This document shows, piece by piece, positions 9,653-18,949 of a stretch of 64,000 nt of DNA (positions are counted from its first letter, which is position 1; each line of letters opens with the position of its first letter). The DNA comes from Shewanella intestini (GTDB lineage: Bacteria; Pseudomonadota; Gammaproteobacteria; Enterobacterales; Shewanellaceae). The translations under genes were made by a program, and so were the position numbers. The stretch covers positions 31,911-95,910 of the forward strand of contig NZ_JAAIKR010000007.1 of NCBI RefSeq assembly GCF_018221465.1, given 5' to 3'. The notes under the pieces are model-generated. The model made no database searches, was not told the origin of the DNA, and saw only the letters and a program-made list of their open reading frames with translations.

Positions 9653-9946
9653 ATGGGTATGCTACTAAATAGGTTCTTTCTGAACTGACATCAACAGCGG
9701 TAGCAACAAAGCAAATCGCTTAATCTAATCAATCTTCCAGTATTCCAATATGGACAGCTTGGTGCCGAATTAAATTCGGACAATATCAGCTGAATACGCC
9801 GAAATAGCAACAAATCTTGCTAAATCAATAGACTCCCCAAACCAACGACTACTCAAACAGGTGAGTTCACTTGATAGCATACCAAAAGGCCGCTATTTTA
9901 TTGATTGATAATGGGTGGCTTGTTTATATATATAGCCAAATAAAAA
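9653..9946. other. Intergenic DNA after the transposase
   Basis: Apart from the possible element right end overlapping the stop codon (9647-9670) I see no gene. A weak partial match to the inverted 28-bp repeat core (ATGGGTG at 9911-9917) is present but not convincing. Confidence 0.4.
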
Positions 9947-9976
9947 ACCCGCAATAAATTGCAGGTTTTTGTTTTT
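9947..9976 (+). terminator. Terminator-like hairpin
   Basis: ACCCGCAAT (9947-9955) pairs with ATTGCAGGT (9958-9966) with one mismatch. T-rich sequence follows, and an A run precedes it, so it could work in both directions. Confidence 0.5.
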
Positions 9977-10043
9977 ACTATTCAAATAATTTAAAAATCA
10001 ATTTCAGAGTCAAGAAATGATACCGTTTCTATCAAACGTTAAC

Positions 10044-10065
10044 CGTTTTCACTGAAAACGATTTT
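10044..10065 (+). terminator. Small terminator-like hairpin
   Basis: CGTTTTC (10044-10050), ACT loop, GAAAACG (10054-10060), then ATTTTT. Part of a cluster of three hairpins between the transposase and the protease gene. Confidence 0.4.
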
Positions 10066-10077
10066 TAAAAGAGCAAT

Positions 10078-10102
10078 AAAAAAAACCGAAACGGTTTTTT
10101 TT
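10078..10102 (-). terminator. Terminator of the metzincin operon
   Basis: Eight A plus CCG, AAA loop, CGG plus eight T: an 11-bp stem 18 bp beyond the stop codon of the minus-strand protease gene, reading as hairpin plus T tract on that strand. Confidence 0.7.
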
Positions 10103-10119
10103 ATTGAGTTAAAAGCAAT

Positions 10120-11322
10120 TCAAACATTAGTATTAGTTTTTCTTAAAAAACTTAATAAAAGAAGACCAAAGAGAGAATAGAAGCCAAGGCTACCACCACT
10201 GTCTTTACTACTTTTACCTGTTTTAACTTCTACTTTTAATTTAGGATTAGATTTAACGGTTACAGTAACAACATTCGAATCATTCAAATCTAAGCCTCTT
10301 CTAGCACCTATTTTAAATGAAACGTCTTTACCTGTATGTGTTACATTTGCATCAATCCGTTTTTTCGTTTCCCCCGGTGCGAACGTAACACGATGATAAA
10401 TATCTTTATCGTAGTTCACCCCATAAATAGCATTAATTGATTCCGTATAAAGCTCAATAGAAACTTCATGATCCAAAGGTTCACTTAATTCTAAAACCAC
10501 TTCTGTTGAGTTAATTGTATAATCAAGTATTGTTTTTTCAATACTCAAATTTACATTAACCAACTTCTTCATAGGAGTTGAATAGTGAGATAAAAGACGA
10601 TGATCAAGTACCCAAGGATTCGTAGAATACGGATCAATTGTACCATCCATCACACCTTTCATGTCCTTTACATCTGATTCTATAAACGCAGTGTCAGGAG
10701 ACTCAGACGCAATAGCACACATCACATATTGTTTTTTTGAACATTCTTCTTCCGAAGTATGCCCAAGCCCTAAATTATGTCCCCATTCATGAGTTAGCAA
10801 TGTTGACGAGTTTTGTAACCCACCAAGAGTTACAACAACCCCCCAACTTTGAATAGCATTCCCAATCTGAGTTACATCACCTACATTTCTTGACGATGGA
10901 GAGGCAATAAAAACAACATTATCAGCATGATATTTCTTCGCTAAACTATTCATCAAATTATTATAATGAATAGGTAGAGAAGGAAATGCCTCATTGTATT
11001 GAGTTTCAGAATATGGTATTGAATACATTATATCCCCAGAACTACCTACAAAACTTTGTCCTTGTTCTATATTATCTCCCACACTATTATCAACCCACGG
11101 CACAACTGCAATTTCATGATAATTAATACCAGTTCCCGCATTGTTGTGAATTGAATTAGCAGTTGATATTTGAGCTTCAATCAATTTGTTTAAATCTTCC
11201 TTATTCACGGACTCATACGCTTTTGGTTCAACAAGAAACAAAACATCAACTTGTTCAACCGCAAACGCACTTACCGAAAGAAGACCTAAACCTAAACCTA
11301 TAAATGTATTTAAAATTTTCAT
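10120..11322 (-). CDS. Secreted metzincin zinc metalloprotease with GlyGly-CTERM tail
   Basis: 400 residues. A signal peptide (1-21, ending AFA) leads to a catalytic domain with the zinc motif HEWGHNLGLGH (H178, E179, H182, H188) and a probable Met-turn at YVMCA (M201), typical of reprolysin-like metzincins. Residues about 250-355 look like a Calx-beta/beta-sandwich repeat (LELSEPLDHEV, FAPGETKKRI). The C-terminus is SGG plus GSLGFYSLFGLLLL plus basic residues: a GlyGly-CTERM tail, which in Shewanella and Vibrio is processed by rhombosortase on the way to type II secretion and surface attachment. Natural substrate unknown. It sits 54 bp after a small secreted protein gene on the same strand, probably co-transcribed, and ends at a strong terminator. 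Confidence 0.85.
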   Translation of the reverse strand: MKILNTFIGLGLGLLSVSAFAVEQVDVLFLVEPKAYESVNKEDLNKLIEAQISTANSIHNNAGTGINYHEIAVVPWVDNSVGDNIEQGQSFVGSSGDIMYSIPYSETQYNEAFPSLPIHYNNLMNSLAKKYHADNVVFIASPSSRNVGDVTQIGNAIQSWGVVVTLGGLQNSSTLLTHEWGHNLGLGHTSEEECSKKQYVMCAIASESPDTAFIESDVKDMKGVMDGTIDPYSTNPWVLDHRLLSHYSTPMKKLVNVNLSIEKTILDYTINSTEVVLELSEPLDHEVSIELYTESINAIYGVNYDKDIYHRVTFAPGETKKRIDANVTHTGKDVSFKIGARRGLDLNDSNVVTVTVKSNPKLKVEVKTGKSSKDSGGSLGFYSLFGLLLLSFLRKTNTNV

Positions 11323-11376
11323 ATATTATTTTTCTTACTTTAATTAATTAAGCACCAAAAGTGATGCGAATTTGAA

Positions 11377-11604
11377 TTATTTATAACCAACAATCTTAAA
11401 CAACTTCCCTTGTTCTTTACTTGTCACAAATGTTTTGTGATTACTAGAAAAACGACCTATCCAATATTCGTTATCCGTACTCCATAACGTCATACCTTCT
11501 GAACTAGAAGATAAACCTTCCACATAATTAATTTGTGTTGGTGTCCATGTAGAAAATGATCCTTGAGCAACTAACATGCCACCCATAATTAATATAAGCA
11601 ACAC
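11377..11604 (-). CDS. Small putative secreted protein upstream of the metzincin
   Basis: 75 codons. A hydrophobic N-terminus (LLILIMGGMLVAQGSFS) precedes a polar, aromatic-rich body (TWTPTQINYVEG, WSTDNEYWIGRF). The start is GTG at 11604 because a stop codon lies two codons upstream; the ribosome binding site is weak, and the N-terminus lacks the basic residues of a good signal peptide, so the gene may be truncated. I do not recognise the family. Its position suggests a partner, inhibitor or co-secreted factor of the protease, but nothing in the sequence proves it. Confidence 0.4.
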   Translation of the reverse strand: MLLILIMGGMLVAQGSFSTWTPTQINYVEGLSSSSEGMTLWSTDNEYWIGRFSSNHKTFVTSKEQGKLFKIVGYK

Positions 11605-12032
11605 GACTCAATTCTAATGTATGGCTTGATAGATTAAAGGGCGATTAATCAACCAAATTCAGCTCTGATATACAAAAAAGTGCTAATTTGGTCGTTTATC
11701 TATTATTTTTATGAATTGAACACAGCCGAAAAACTTGATGACTATCAAGAGTGAAATATGAAGTGATTAAATCAGATAGGTATGGCTAGGCGCTCAGCCA
11801 TTTTTGACAGTTAGCTGCGCTCGGTCGTCGTTTACGGTCGACATGTTGACAATAGTCAGTCAGTACTGGCAGTGAGCCGGTAATCCCCCCGAAAAATAAT
11901 CGGTGCTAAAGTAGAATTTGACCACGTATGAGGTCATTTGGCACAAACGCTAATACATAACTCATAGTCTATAACCTTGATATTCTGTTATCCTATGCGG
12001 CACTATTTGATGACAAATAAATAATCATAATT
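11605..12032. other. Divergent intergenic region before plsB
   Basis: About 430 bp that must hold promoters for plsB (+) and the small secreted protein (-). I see no gene, no strong sigma-70 pair and no terminator. A TTGATA element near 11977 lacks a well-spaced -10. Confidence 0.4.
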
Positions 12033-14459
12033 ATGTCAAAACCAGATTCGATATTGTTGCGTTCACTCCGCTGGGTTCAAAAGTGGATGGTACATACTGT
12101 TGTTGTCCCAGAAGAGCCTTTTGCGGACTTAAATCTCGACAAAAACAAACCGATAGTTTACGTATTAAAAACGGACTCAATCAGCGACACTGCAGCACTA
12201 AGCGAAATTACCGCTGACTTAGGTATGCCAAGTCCTTATCTGTCGCTTGAAGTGGATGGCGTGCAAGTGCCAAGAGTGGTATGCCTTGAAGGTAAAAAGC
12301 CGCTTTTTGGTCAACGTGATAATGGTGAAAGCTATATCGATTGCATTACTAATCTATTGTCGTTACATAGCCAGCGTCCAGAGTTAGATATTCAGCTTAT
12401 TCCTGTCAGCCTATATTGGGGCCGCACTCCAGGAAAAGAAGATGACACCATGAAAGCGGCAGTGCTTGAGCGCCAAAACCCAACTTGGTTGCGCAAGTGG
12501 CTGATGATAATGTTTTTGGGTAGACATAATTTTGTGCAATTTTCTAATGCCGTGTCACTACGTTATATGGCAGATGAGCATGGTTCAGATAAAGCCATTG
12601 GCCACAAATTAGCGCGTGTTGCGCGGGTACATTTTGGGCGTCAACGTAAAGTGATGACTGGCCCGCAGTTGCCAAATCGTCAAGCGCTGTTTAATTCTTT
12701 GCTTAAATCTGAGTCAGTAAAAAAAGCCATTAAAGAAGAAGCGGCAAATAAGAAAGTTTCTGAAGAAAAAGCGCGTCAATCTGCCATTGGTTATATTGAT
12801 GAAATTGCAGCGGATTATTCAGACAGTTTGGTGCGCATTGCAGAGCGATTTTTAACTTGGTTGTGGAACAAACTGTATAGCGGCATTAAAATTCGCGGCG
12901 CAGAACAAGTTCGTCAGTTGCACCATGATGGCCATGAAATCGTTTATGTGCCGTGTCATCGTAGCCACATGGATTACTTGTTACTGTCATACATTCTTTA
13001 TTATCAAGGCATGGTTCCGCCACATATTGCGGCAGGTATCAATCTTAATTTCTGGCCTGCGGGTCCTATGTTCCGCCGTGGCGGTGCTTTCTTTATTCGC
13101 CGCAGTTTCAACGGTAACAAACTTTATACTGCTGTCTTTCGTGAATATTTAGACCAACTCTTTGCCAAAGGTTATTCGGTGGAATATTTCACTGAAGGTG
13201 GACGCTCACGTACTGGACGTTTACTTGCGCCTAAAACAGGTATGTTGGCGATGACGGTAAACAGTGTGCTGCGTGGTATTGAGCGCCCTGTTACCTTAGT
13301 TCCAGTTTATTTAGGCTATGACCATGTGATGGAAGTGGCAACGTACCATAAAGAATTAAGTGGTAAGAAAAAGAAAAAAGAATCAGTGTGGCAAGTATTT
13401 GGTGCAATTCGTAAATTGGGTAACTTTGGTAATGGTTATGTCAATTTTGGTGAGCCGATTAACTTACAACAATACCTTAATAAACAGTCACCAGATTGGC
13501 GTGAAGAAGCTGCTAAAGATGCAGAACAAAAACCAACTTGGTTCACGCCTGCTGTCAATGGCTTAGCAACCAAAGTCATGACCAATATTAATGGCGCGGC
13601 AGCGGTATCGTCAGTGACTTTGGGTGCGTTAGTGCTGCTAGCTTCTGAGCAAAATGCTTTAGAGCGGAGTCAGTTAGAGAAGCAGCTTGATTTATATTTA
13701 CGCTTATTAAATAACGTACCGTACACCAACTTCACCTCAGTGGTCGACGGTTCTGGCGAGTCGATAGTTAATCAGTGTTTATCACTGAATAAATTCGTTT
13801 CAGAAAAAGACGGCATTGGTGAGATTATTTCTATCGATGAAAACATAACCATCACCATGAGTTATTACCGTAATAATATTATTCATTTACTTATTGTTCC
13901 TTCGTTAATTGCCAGTTGCTTAGTGCGAATTGAAGATTGTCAGCGTCAACAAATTCATGATGTTGTTGCCGATTTATACCCGCTGTTAAAAGCGGAGTTG
14001 TTTATGAATATTGATGATGTTGATGAGTATATCGATAACATCCTGGCGCAGATGAGCAAAGAAGGGTTAATTGAAGGGGATAATATCTTTACCCCAAATC
14101 CTGCACATATTACGCAGCTAATGTTACTTGCAGAAACCGTCAGTGAAACCATGCAACGTTATGCGATTATCTTTAATTTATTGGCCATGAAACCAGATTT
14201 AGAGCGTTCAGATCTAGAACGTGAAAGCCATTTGTTAGCGCAGCGTTTAGGGGCATTACATGGTATTACTGCCCCAGAGTTTTATGACAAAAAGTTATAT
14301 AACACCTTGAGTGTTAAGTTAAAAAATCTGGGATATTTATGCGCGGTTCAGCCTCATGTTGATGTTGTAAGGATTCGCGATCACGTTAACCAATTGCAAC
14401 GTTCATCAGTAAGACAAACCATTGTAGACAGCGTTGCTGCGGAGCATGAGAAAGTTTAA
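12033..14459 (+). CDS. plsB: Glycerol-3-phosphate 1-O-acyltransferase
   Basis: Transfers an acyl chain to sn-glycerol-3-phosphate, the first step of phospholipid synthesis, at the inner membrane. The 808-residue length matches E. coli PlsB (807). The acyltransferase HX4D box HRSHMD is at 309-314 and [10 protein letters not shown] at about 386-395; the PlsB-typical [16 protein letters not shown] lies between. The C-terminal half is the usual helical PlsB extension. The stop codon overlaps the start of the downstream permease (TAATG), so the two are likely translated together. Confidence 0.97.
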   Translation: MSKPDSILLRSLRWVQKWMVHTVVVPEEPFADLNLDKNKPIVYVLKTDSISDTAALSEITADLGMPSPYLSLEVDGVQVPRVVCLEGKKPLFGQRDNGESYIDCITNLLSLHSQRPELDIQLIPVSLYWGRTPGKEDDTMKAAVLERQNPTWLRKWLMIMFLGRHNFVQFSNAVSLRYMADEHGSDKAIGHKLARVARVHFGRQRKVMTGPQLPNRQALFNSLLKSESVKKAIKEEAANKKVSEEKARQSAIGYIDEIAADYSDSLVRIAERFLTWLWNKLYSGIKIRGAEQVRQLHHDGHEIVYVPCHRSHMDYLLLSYILYYQGMVPPHIAAGINLNFWPAGPMFRRGGAFFIRRSFNGNKLYTAVFREYLDQLFAKGYSVEYFTEGGRSRTGRLLAPKTGMLAMTVNSVLRGIERPVTLVPVYLGYDHVMEVATYHKELSGKKKKKESVWQVFGAIRKLGNFGNGYVNFGEPINLQQYLNKQSPDWREEAAKDAEQKPTWFTPAVNGLATKVMTNINGAAAVSSVTLGALVLLASEQNALERSQLEKQLDLYLRLLNNVPYTNFTSVVDGSGESIVNQCLSLNKFVSEKDGIGEIISIDENITITMSYYRNNIIHLLIVPSLIASCLVRIEDCQRQQIHDVVADLYPLLKAELFMNIDDVDEYIDNILAQMSKEGLIEGDNIFTPNPAHITQLMLLAETVSETMQRYAIIFNLLAMKPDLERSDLERESHLLAQRLGALHGITAPEFYDKKLYNTLSVKLKNLGYLCAVQPHVDVVRIRDHVNQLQRSSVRQTIVDSVAAEHEKV

Positions 14460-15715
14460 TGGCCAATCATATGGATGGGGCAAAGCATGGCCCACAAGCT
14501 AAGTCATTACTGGGTGGCGCAATGATTATTGCCGGTACAACCGTTGGGGCGGGCATGTTCTCTTTGCCCGTTGTCGGTGCGGGAATGTGGTTTGGTTATT
14601 CGATACTCATGTTGCTTGGTGTGTGGTTTTGCATGCTGTTATCAGGGCTGTTTTTACTTGAAGCTAATCTTCACTTTAAACCGGGCGCGAGTTTTGACAC
14701 CTTAACTAAAGAGGTGTTGGGGCAGTTTTGGCGAGTGGTGAATGGTGTCTCTATCGCCTTTGTTTTGTATATTTTAACTTATGCTTACATTAGTGGTGGT
14801 AGCTCTATTGTGAACCATAGCTTAAGCAATATTGGTGTTGAATTGCCTCAAAGTGCAGCTGGATTAATTTTTGCTGTGGTATTGGCATCTATTGTGTTAA
14901 TTAGCACCAAAGCTGTCGATAGGATTACTACCATTATGCTTGGTGGTATGGTGATTACCTTCTTTTTAGCAATTGGTAATTTATTGATTGAAATAGATAT
15001 TCCAGCGTTAACTCAGCCTGACGGTGAAGCACGATTTTTACCTTATATGTTGGCAGCCATTCCATTTGGTTTAACCAGTTTTGGTTATCACGGCAATGTA
15101 CCAAGCTTGGTAAAATATTATGGCAATGCCCCTAAAACCATCACCAAAGCCATCTTCATTGGTACCTTTATCGCGTTATTAATTTATGTGTGTTGGTTAG
15201 TAGCCACCATGGGCAATATTTCACGCAGCATGTTTACCGATATTATTGCTCAGGGCGGCAATATGGGCGTGTTAGTTGCTTCATTAACTGGGGTGATTGA
15301 AAGCGACTGGCTAAACAGCATGTTAACCTTGTTTGCTAACTTGGCTGTGGCATCATCATTTTTAGGGGTAACCTTAGGTTTATTTGACTACTTAGCTGAC
15401 TTATTTGGTTTTGATGATTCCCGTAGCGGCCGAGTTAAGACTGCTGCCATTACCTTTATTCCTCCGACTATTTTGGGGATTTTATTCCCAAATGGGTTCT
15501 TAATTGCCATCGGTTTTGCGGCGTTAGCGGCAACAATTTGGGCGGTAATTGTACCAGGGTTATTAGCATACAAAGTGCGACAGTTATATCCTGATAGTCA
15601 GGGTTATAAAGTCCCTGGCGGTAATGCGCTGATTTATATTGTGGTGTTATTTGGCGCAGTGACGGCAGCGTGTCACTTACTGGCCATGGCGGATATTTTG
15701 CCGGTTTACAAGTAA
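14459..15715 (+). CDS. Aromatic amino acid permease (HAAAP family, TyrP/Mtr type)
   Basis: 418 residues with about 11 membrane helices. The N-terminal signature GGAMIIAGTTVGAGMFSLP is typical of the hydroxy/aromatic amino acid permeases that import tyrosine or tryptophan with protons across the inner membrane. TyrP and Mtr cannot be separated by eye. The start overlaps the plsB stop by one base (TAATG). An in-frame ATG at 14471 is the alternative. A strong terminator follows. Confidence 0.88.
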   Translation: MANHMDGAKHGPQAKSLLGGAMIIAGTTVGAGMFSLPVVGAGMWFGYSILMLLGVWFCMLLSGLFLLEANLHFKPGASFDTLTKEVLGQFWRVVNGVSIAFVLYILTYAYISGGSSIVNHSLSNIGVELPQSAAGLIFAVVLASIVLISTKAVDRITTIMLGGMVITFFLAIGNLLIEIDIPALTQPDGEARFLPYMLAAIPFGLTSFGYHGNVPSLVKYYGNAPKTITKAIFIGTFIALLIYVCWLVATMGNISRSMFTDIIAQGGNMGVLVASLTGVIESDWLNSMLTLFANLAVASSFLGVTLGLFDYLADLFGFDDSRSGRVKTAAITFIPPTILGILFPNGFLIAIGFAALAATIWAVIVPGLLAYKVRQLYPDSQGYKVPGGNALIYIVVLFGAVTAACHLLAMADILPVYK

Positions 15716-15761
15716 GTTTTATAAAAGGACTGCATTCACGCATTTGATTTTATCATTGAGA

Positions 15762-15790
15762 AAGAGTCTTCATTTGAAGGCTCTTTTTTT
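15762..15790 (+). terminator. Terminator of the plsB-permease operon
   Basis: AAGAGTCTTC (15762-15771), ATTT loop, GAAGGCTCTT (15776-15785), then a T run; a 10-bp stem with one G-U pair. Confidence 0.8.
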
Positions 15791-16039
15791 ATGGATGCGG
15801 CTATTAAACCTTTAATCAATGTGGATGATTTAGTGTAAAAAAGAGCGGTAAATAAACCGTTTAGACTATGATTAATATGTCACTTTATATCACTCGTTAA
15901 CCATAAAATACCAAGCTACACACCTAAATACTCTAAGTACTATATTGCGCTGGCATAACTAAACGCTTGCGGTAATCGGGTGGTTGCTGGAGAAGGTCGT
16001 ACATGGTTGTCGATACTCATTGCCAAGGAGGATTTCAAC

Positions 16040-16825
16040 ATGAAAGTGGATTCATATATTCAAGGGCAGCCTTGCTGGGTTGAGTTAGCAACTCACAACT
16101 GGCAAGCGGCTAAGTCATTTTATCAACAGTTATTTGGTTGGGAAGCGACTGATATGCCAACACCTGATGGGCAATACACCACAATGCAGATTGCAGCAGG
16201 AGAGGTTGCTGCTATGTATCAAATGTCAGCAGAAATGGCCAAAGATACACCGAGTCATTGGATGATCTATTTTGCTGTCGACAATGTAGATGACACCATT
16301 GAGCGCACTAAAACTGCTGGCGGTCAGTTGGTTATTGGGCCACATAATGTGGGTGATGCTGGGCGAATGGCAGTATTGATGGACGTAGAGGGCGCGAGCT
16401 TTTCAGTGTGGCAAGCCATGAGTCATCATGGTATTAAACATCAGCATATTGCCAACACACTTTGTTGGGTAGAGTTGGCTTGTCGAGTGCCTGAAAAGTC
16501 GCAACGTTTTTATCAACAGGTGTTGGGTTTTGGTATGAGCACAGTGCCAATGGGCGAGTTTGATTACACTCAATGGTTGGTGGCTGAACAAGCCGTTGGC
16601 GGTATGATTGCGATGACGGCTGAATGGGGTGATATTGCCAGTCATTGGATGAGTTATTTTGATGTGGATAATTGTGATGATATGGCTAATAAAGCCCAAG
16701 CGTTAGGCGCAACAATTTGTGTGCCGCCAACGGATATTGCTGAGGTTGGGCGCTTTGCTGTACTTAATGATCCGCAAGGGGCGGTATTTTCTATTATTGC
16801 TGTAGATAATCGTCAAGATGAATAA
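16040..16825 (+). CDS. Double VOC (glyoxalase/bleomycin-resistance fold) protein
   Basis: 261 residues forming two tandem VOC domains (about 1-128 and 138-257), each with a CWVELA start, an FYQQ(L/V)xGxx segment and an SHWMxYFxVDN strand. ATG 16040 is chosen because AAGGAGG (16025-16031) lies 8 nt upstream; a longer frame from GTG 15980 has no such site. The arrangement resembles actinobacterial CFP30B-type proteins of unknown substrate. The first domain may be a metal site or a degenerate copy; the reaction cannot be called. It appears monocistronic. Confidence 0.85.
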   Translation: MKVDSYIQGQPCWVELATHNWQAAKSFYQQLFGWEATDMPTPDGQYTTMQIAAGEVAAMYQMSAEMAKDTPSHWMIYFAVDNVDDTIERTKTAGGQLVIGPHNVGDAGRMAVLMDVEGASFSVWQAMSHHGIKHQHIANTLCWVELACRVPEKSQRFYQQVLGFGMSTVPMGEFDYTQWLVAEQAVGGMIAMTAEWGDIASHWMSYFDVDNCDDMANKAQALGATICVPPTDIAEVGRFAVLNDPQGAVFSIIAVDNRQDE

Positions 16826-16956
16826 CATTAGTTTTGGGCATTAGCGTCTTGTGGAGGACTTATGCTTGTGATGATGGTTATCTGAGATAATTGTTCGGGC
16901 GAATCATATTACACTGCGGGCAATATATTTTCTGCATAGTTCACAATGTAACAGTA

Positions 16957-17481
16957 CTAACTTGCTTGGTGAGATAATTGTTGCAGCGCATCTTTTAGCA
17001 TCATTGCAAGATTTTGATTGGCATTAACAGTAACTGTTAATGGCTCTTGGTGTGGGGGCTCTAGCGCAGCAAATTGACTATCAATCATTGATGACTTCAT
17101 AAAATGTCCTTGGCGTTGTAATAAACGTTGCTCAATAAGCGCTTGTTCCGCAGCCAAATAGATAACCGTGATGGATTGATTATTTTGCCTTATTGCTTGG
17201 CGGTAAGCCTGCTTTAACGCGGAGCAAACAATCACTGCTGACTCATGTTTATGCTGCAAGCTGTAAATGGCGTCGTTAATTCTAATTAACCATTGTGCTC
17301 TGTCGGTGTCATCTAGGGCGATACCGTTGGCCATTTTATTGATATTTACTCTCGGGTGCAGGTCATCACCGTCGATAAGTTTAGCTTTAAGTCGGGTAGC
17401 TAGCTCAGTGGCAAAGGTTGATTTACCACTGCCACTGACACCCATAACGACAATAATTTGTGGGTTATTGTTCATCATCAT
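16957..17481 (-). CDS. gntK: Gluconokinase
   Basis: Phosphorylates D-gluconate to 6-phosphogluconate, feeding the Entner-Doudoroff and pentose phosphate routes; cytoplasmic. 174 residues with Walker A GVSGSGKST (14-22), the GntK-typical DGDDLHPRVNINKMANG and CSALKQAYR. The first ATG overlaps the ntrC stop (ATGA), so translation is coupled to ntrC. Pairing a carbon kinase with the nitrogen regulator is unusual. Two further in-frame ATGs follow at once (17478, 17475). Confidence 0.92.
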   Translation of the reverse strand: MMMNNNPQIIVVMGVSGSGKSTFATELATRLKAKLIDGDDLHPRVNINKMANGIALDDTDRAQWLIRINDAIYSLQHKHESAVIVCSALKQAYRQAIRQNNQSITVIYLAAEQALIEQRLLQRQGHFMKSSMIDSQFAALEPPHQEPLTVTVNANQNLAMMLKDALQQLSHQAS

Positions 17482-18899
17482 TCCATTGACAGTTCTTTTA
17501 ATTTACGGGTTAAGGTATTTCGACCCCAGCCTAAACGTTTAGCCGCTTCTTGCTTATGCCCTTGTGTATGTTTAAGCGCGGTTTCCAATAAAATGCGTTC
17601 AAATGCGGGCTGAATTTCAGTGAGCAAATCAGACTCTCCTGCAGAGAGTTTTTCATCTACCAGCGCAGCAAGAGCTGCTTGCCAATTATCGTTTTCAATG
17701 TGGGCAGCACTGTTTTTAACGGGATCTTGAGTGAGTTCCAGCGGCAAATCTTGCGGCAATATTTCTTGCCCTGATGCCATGACTGTTAACCAGCGGCAGG
17801 TATTTTCTAACTGCCTTACATTGCCTGGCCAAGCTAATTGCGACAATTTAACGGCGGTTTCTTTGGTTAATATTTTAGGTTCAACCCCAATTTCTTGTGC
17901 GGCAGAATTTAAGAAATGATTGGCAAGTTGGGCAATGTCTTCACGGCGTTGTGATAATGGCGGCAAGTGCACCCGAATCACATTTAAACGATGAAACAAA
18001 TCTTCCCGAAAAGACCCTTTTTGAACCAACACTTCTAAGTTTTGGTGGGTTGCGGCAATAATCCTTACATCGACTTGAACAGCTTGATGACCACCAACAC
18101 GATAGAATTGCCCATCGGCTAATACACGTAACAACCGTGTTTGCACATCCAGTGGCATATCGCCTATTTCATCTAAAAACAGGGTGCCGCCGTTGGCTTG
18201 TTCAAATCGGCCTTGCCTAACGCCAGCTGCGCCAGTAAATGCGCCTTTTTCATGGCCAAATAACTCTGATTCAATTAAGTCTTTAGGAATGGCAGCCATA
18301 TTTAGAGCAATAAAAGATTTATCTTTGCGTGGACTGTGTTTATGGAGTGCGCCAGCAACCAATTCTTTACCTGTTCCGGATTGACCATTAATAAGGACAC
18401 TAATCGATGAGCGCGATAAGCGACCAATGGCACGAAACACCTCTTGCATAGCTGGTGCTTCGCCAATTATTTCGGGTGTTTTAACCTCTGTTTCGTTTAA
18501 GTCTGCCTCTAAAACTGGGCTTTGTTCGCTAGCGTGGGTAATTGCTCGTTCAACTAAAGCAATGGCTTCATCAATATCAAAAGGTTTGGGTAGATATTCA
18601 AACGCCCCAGCTTGATAAGCGCTTACGGCGCTATCTAAGTCTGAATGGGCAGTCATAATAATGACCGGTATGTGTGGATAATGCGTTTGAAGGCGTTCGA
18701 GCAATGTTAAGCCATCTGTTCCTGGCATTCGTATGTCAGACACAATAACTTGCGGTTGTGATGACTCCAGAGCTTGCCAAAGCGATTCGGCAGCAGCAAA
18801 GCTCGCGGTGGTGATTTTAGCGCCTTTTAAGGCTTTTTCTAACACCCAACGAATGGAGCTGTCGTCATCGAGGATCCAAACTTTTTCACTTATATTCAT
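17478..18899 (-). CDS. ntrC: Nitrogen regulation response regulator NtrC (NR-I)
   Basis: Sigma-54 activator of nitrogen-assimilation genes. 473 residues: receiver domain with phospho-acceptor D55 (VIVSDIRMPGTDG), AAA+ domain with Walker A (GQSGTGKE), the sigma-54-contacting GAFTGA loop and GGTLFLDEI, and a Fis-type helix-turn-helix at the C-terminus (KQEAAKRLGWGRNTLTRKL). It lies 50 bp after ntrB, forming ntrBC, and overlaps gntK. NtrC boxes upstream of ntrB suggest self-regulation. Confidence 0.97.
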   Translation of the reverse strand: MNISEKVWILDDDSSIRWVLEKALKGAKITTASFAAAESLWQALESSQPQVIVSDIRMPGTDGLTLLERLQTHYPHIPVIIMTAHSDLDSAVSAYQAGAFEYLPKPFDIDEAIALVERAITHASEQSPVLEADLNETEVKTPEIIGEAPAMQEVFRAIGRLSRSSISVLINGQSGTGKELVAGALHKHSPRKDKSFIALNMAAIPKDLIESELFGHEKGAFTGAAGVRQGRFEQANGGTLFLDEIGDMPLDVQTRLLRVLADGQFYRVGGHQAVQVDVRIIAATHQNLEVLVQKGSFREDLFHRLNVIRVHLPPLSQRREDIAQLANHFLNSAAQEIGVEPKILTKETAVKLSQLAWPGNVRQLENTCRWLTVMASGQEILPQDLPLELTQDPVKNSAAHIENDNWQAALAALVDEKLSAGESDLLTEIQPAFERILLETALKHTQGHKQEAAKRLGWGRNTLTRKLKELSME

Positions 18900-18949
18900 G
18901 TTATTTCCTCACACGGCTTTCATCGTGATAGTGCATTTATTGGGTATTT

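Larger units (their letters stand above)
8028..9670 (+). mobile_element. RAYT-type transposase element with tandem partial duplication
   Basis: Bases 8028-8565 recur at 8596-9133 (offset 568), giving identical protein over the shared 151 residues. Three copies of a 28-bp repeat mark the unit: 8030-8057, 8570-8597 and 8598-8625. The second differs by one base (ACGTAG for ACATAG). Only the second unit carries a full transposase gene. At 9647-9670, overlapping its stop codon, CATTAA plus ATGGGT resembles the inverted complement of the repeat core and may be the right end. No target duplication was identified. Confidence 0.65.

Noticed and set aside
15980-16039. Longer N-terminus of the VOC protein from GTG 15980
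   Set aside because: The strong AAGGAGG at 16025-16031 and the conserved domain start both point to ATG 16040.
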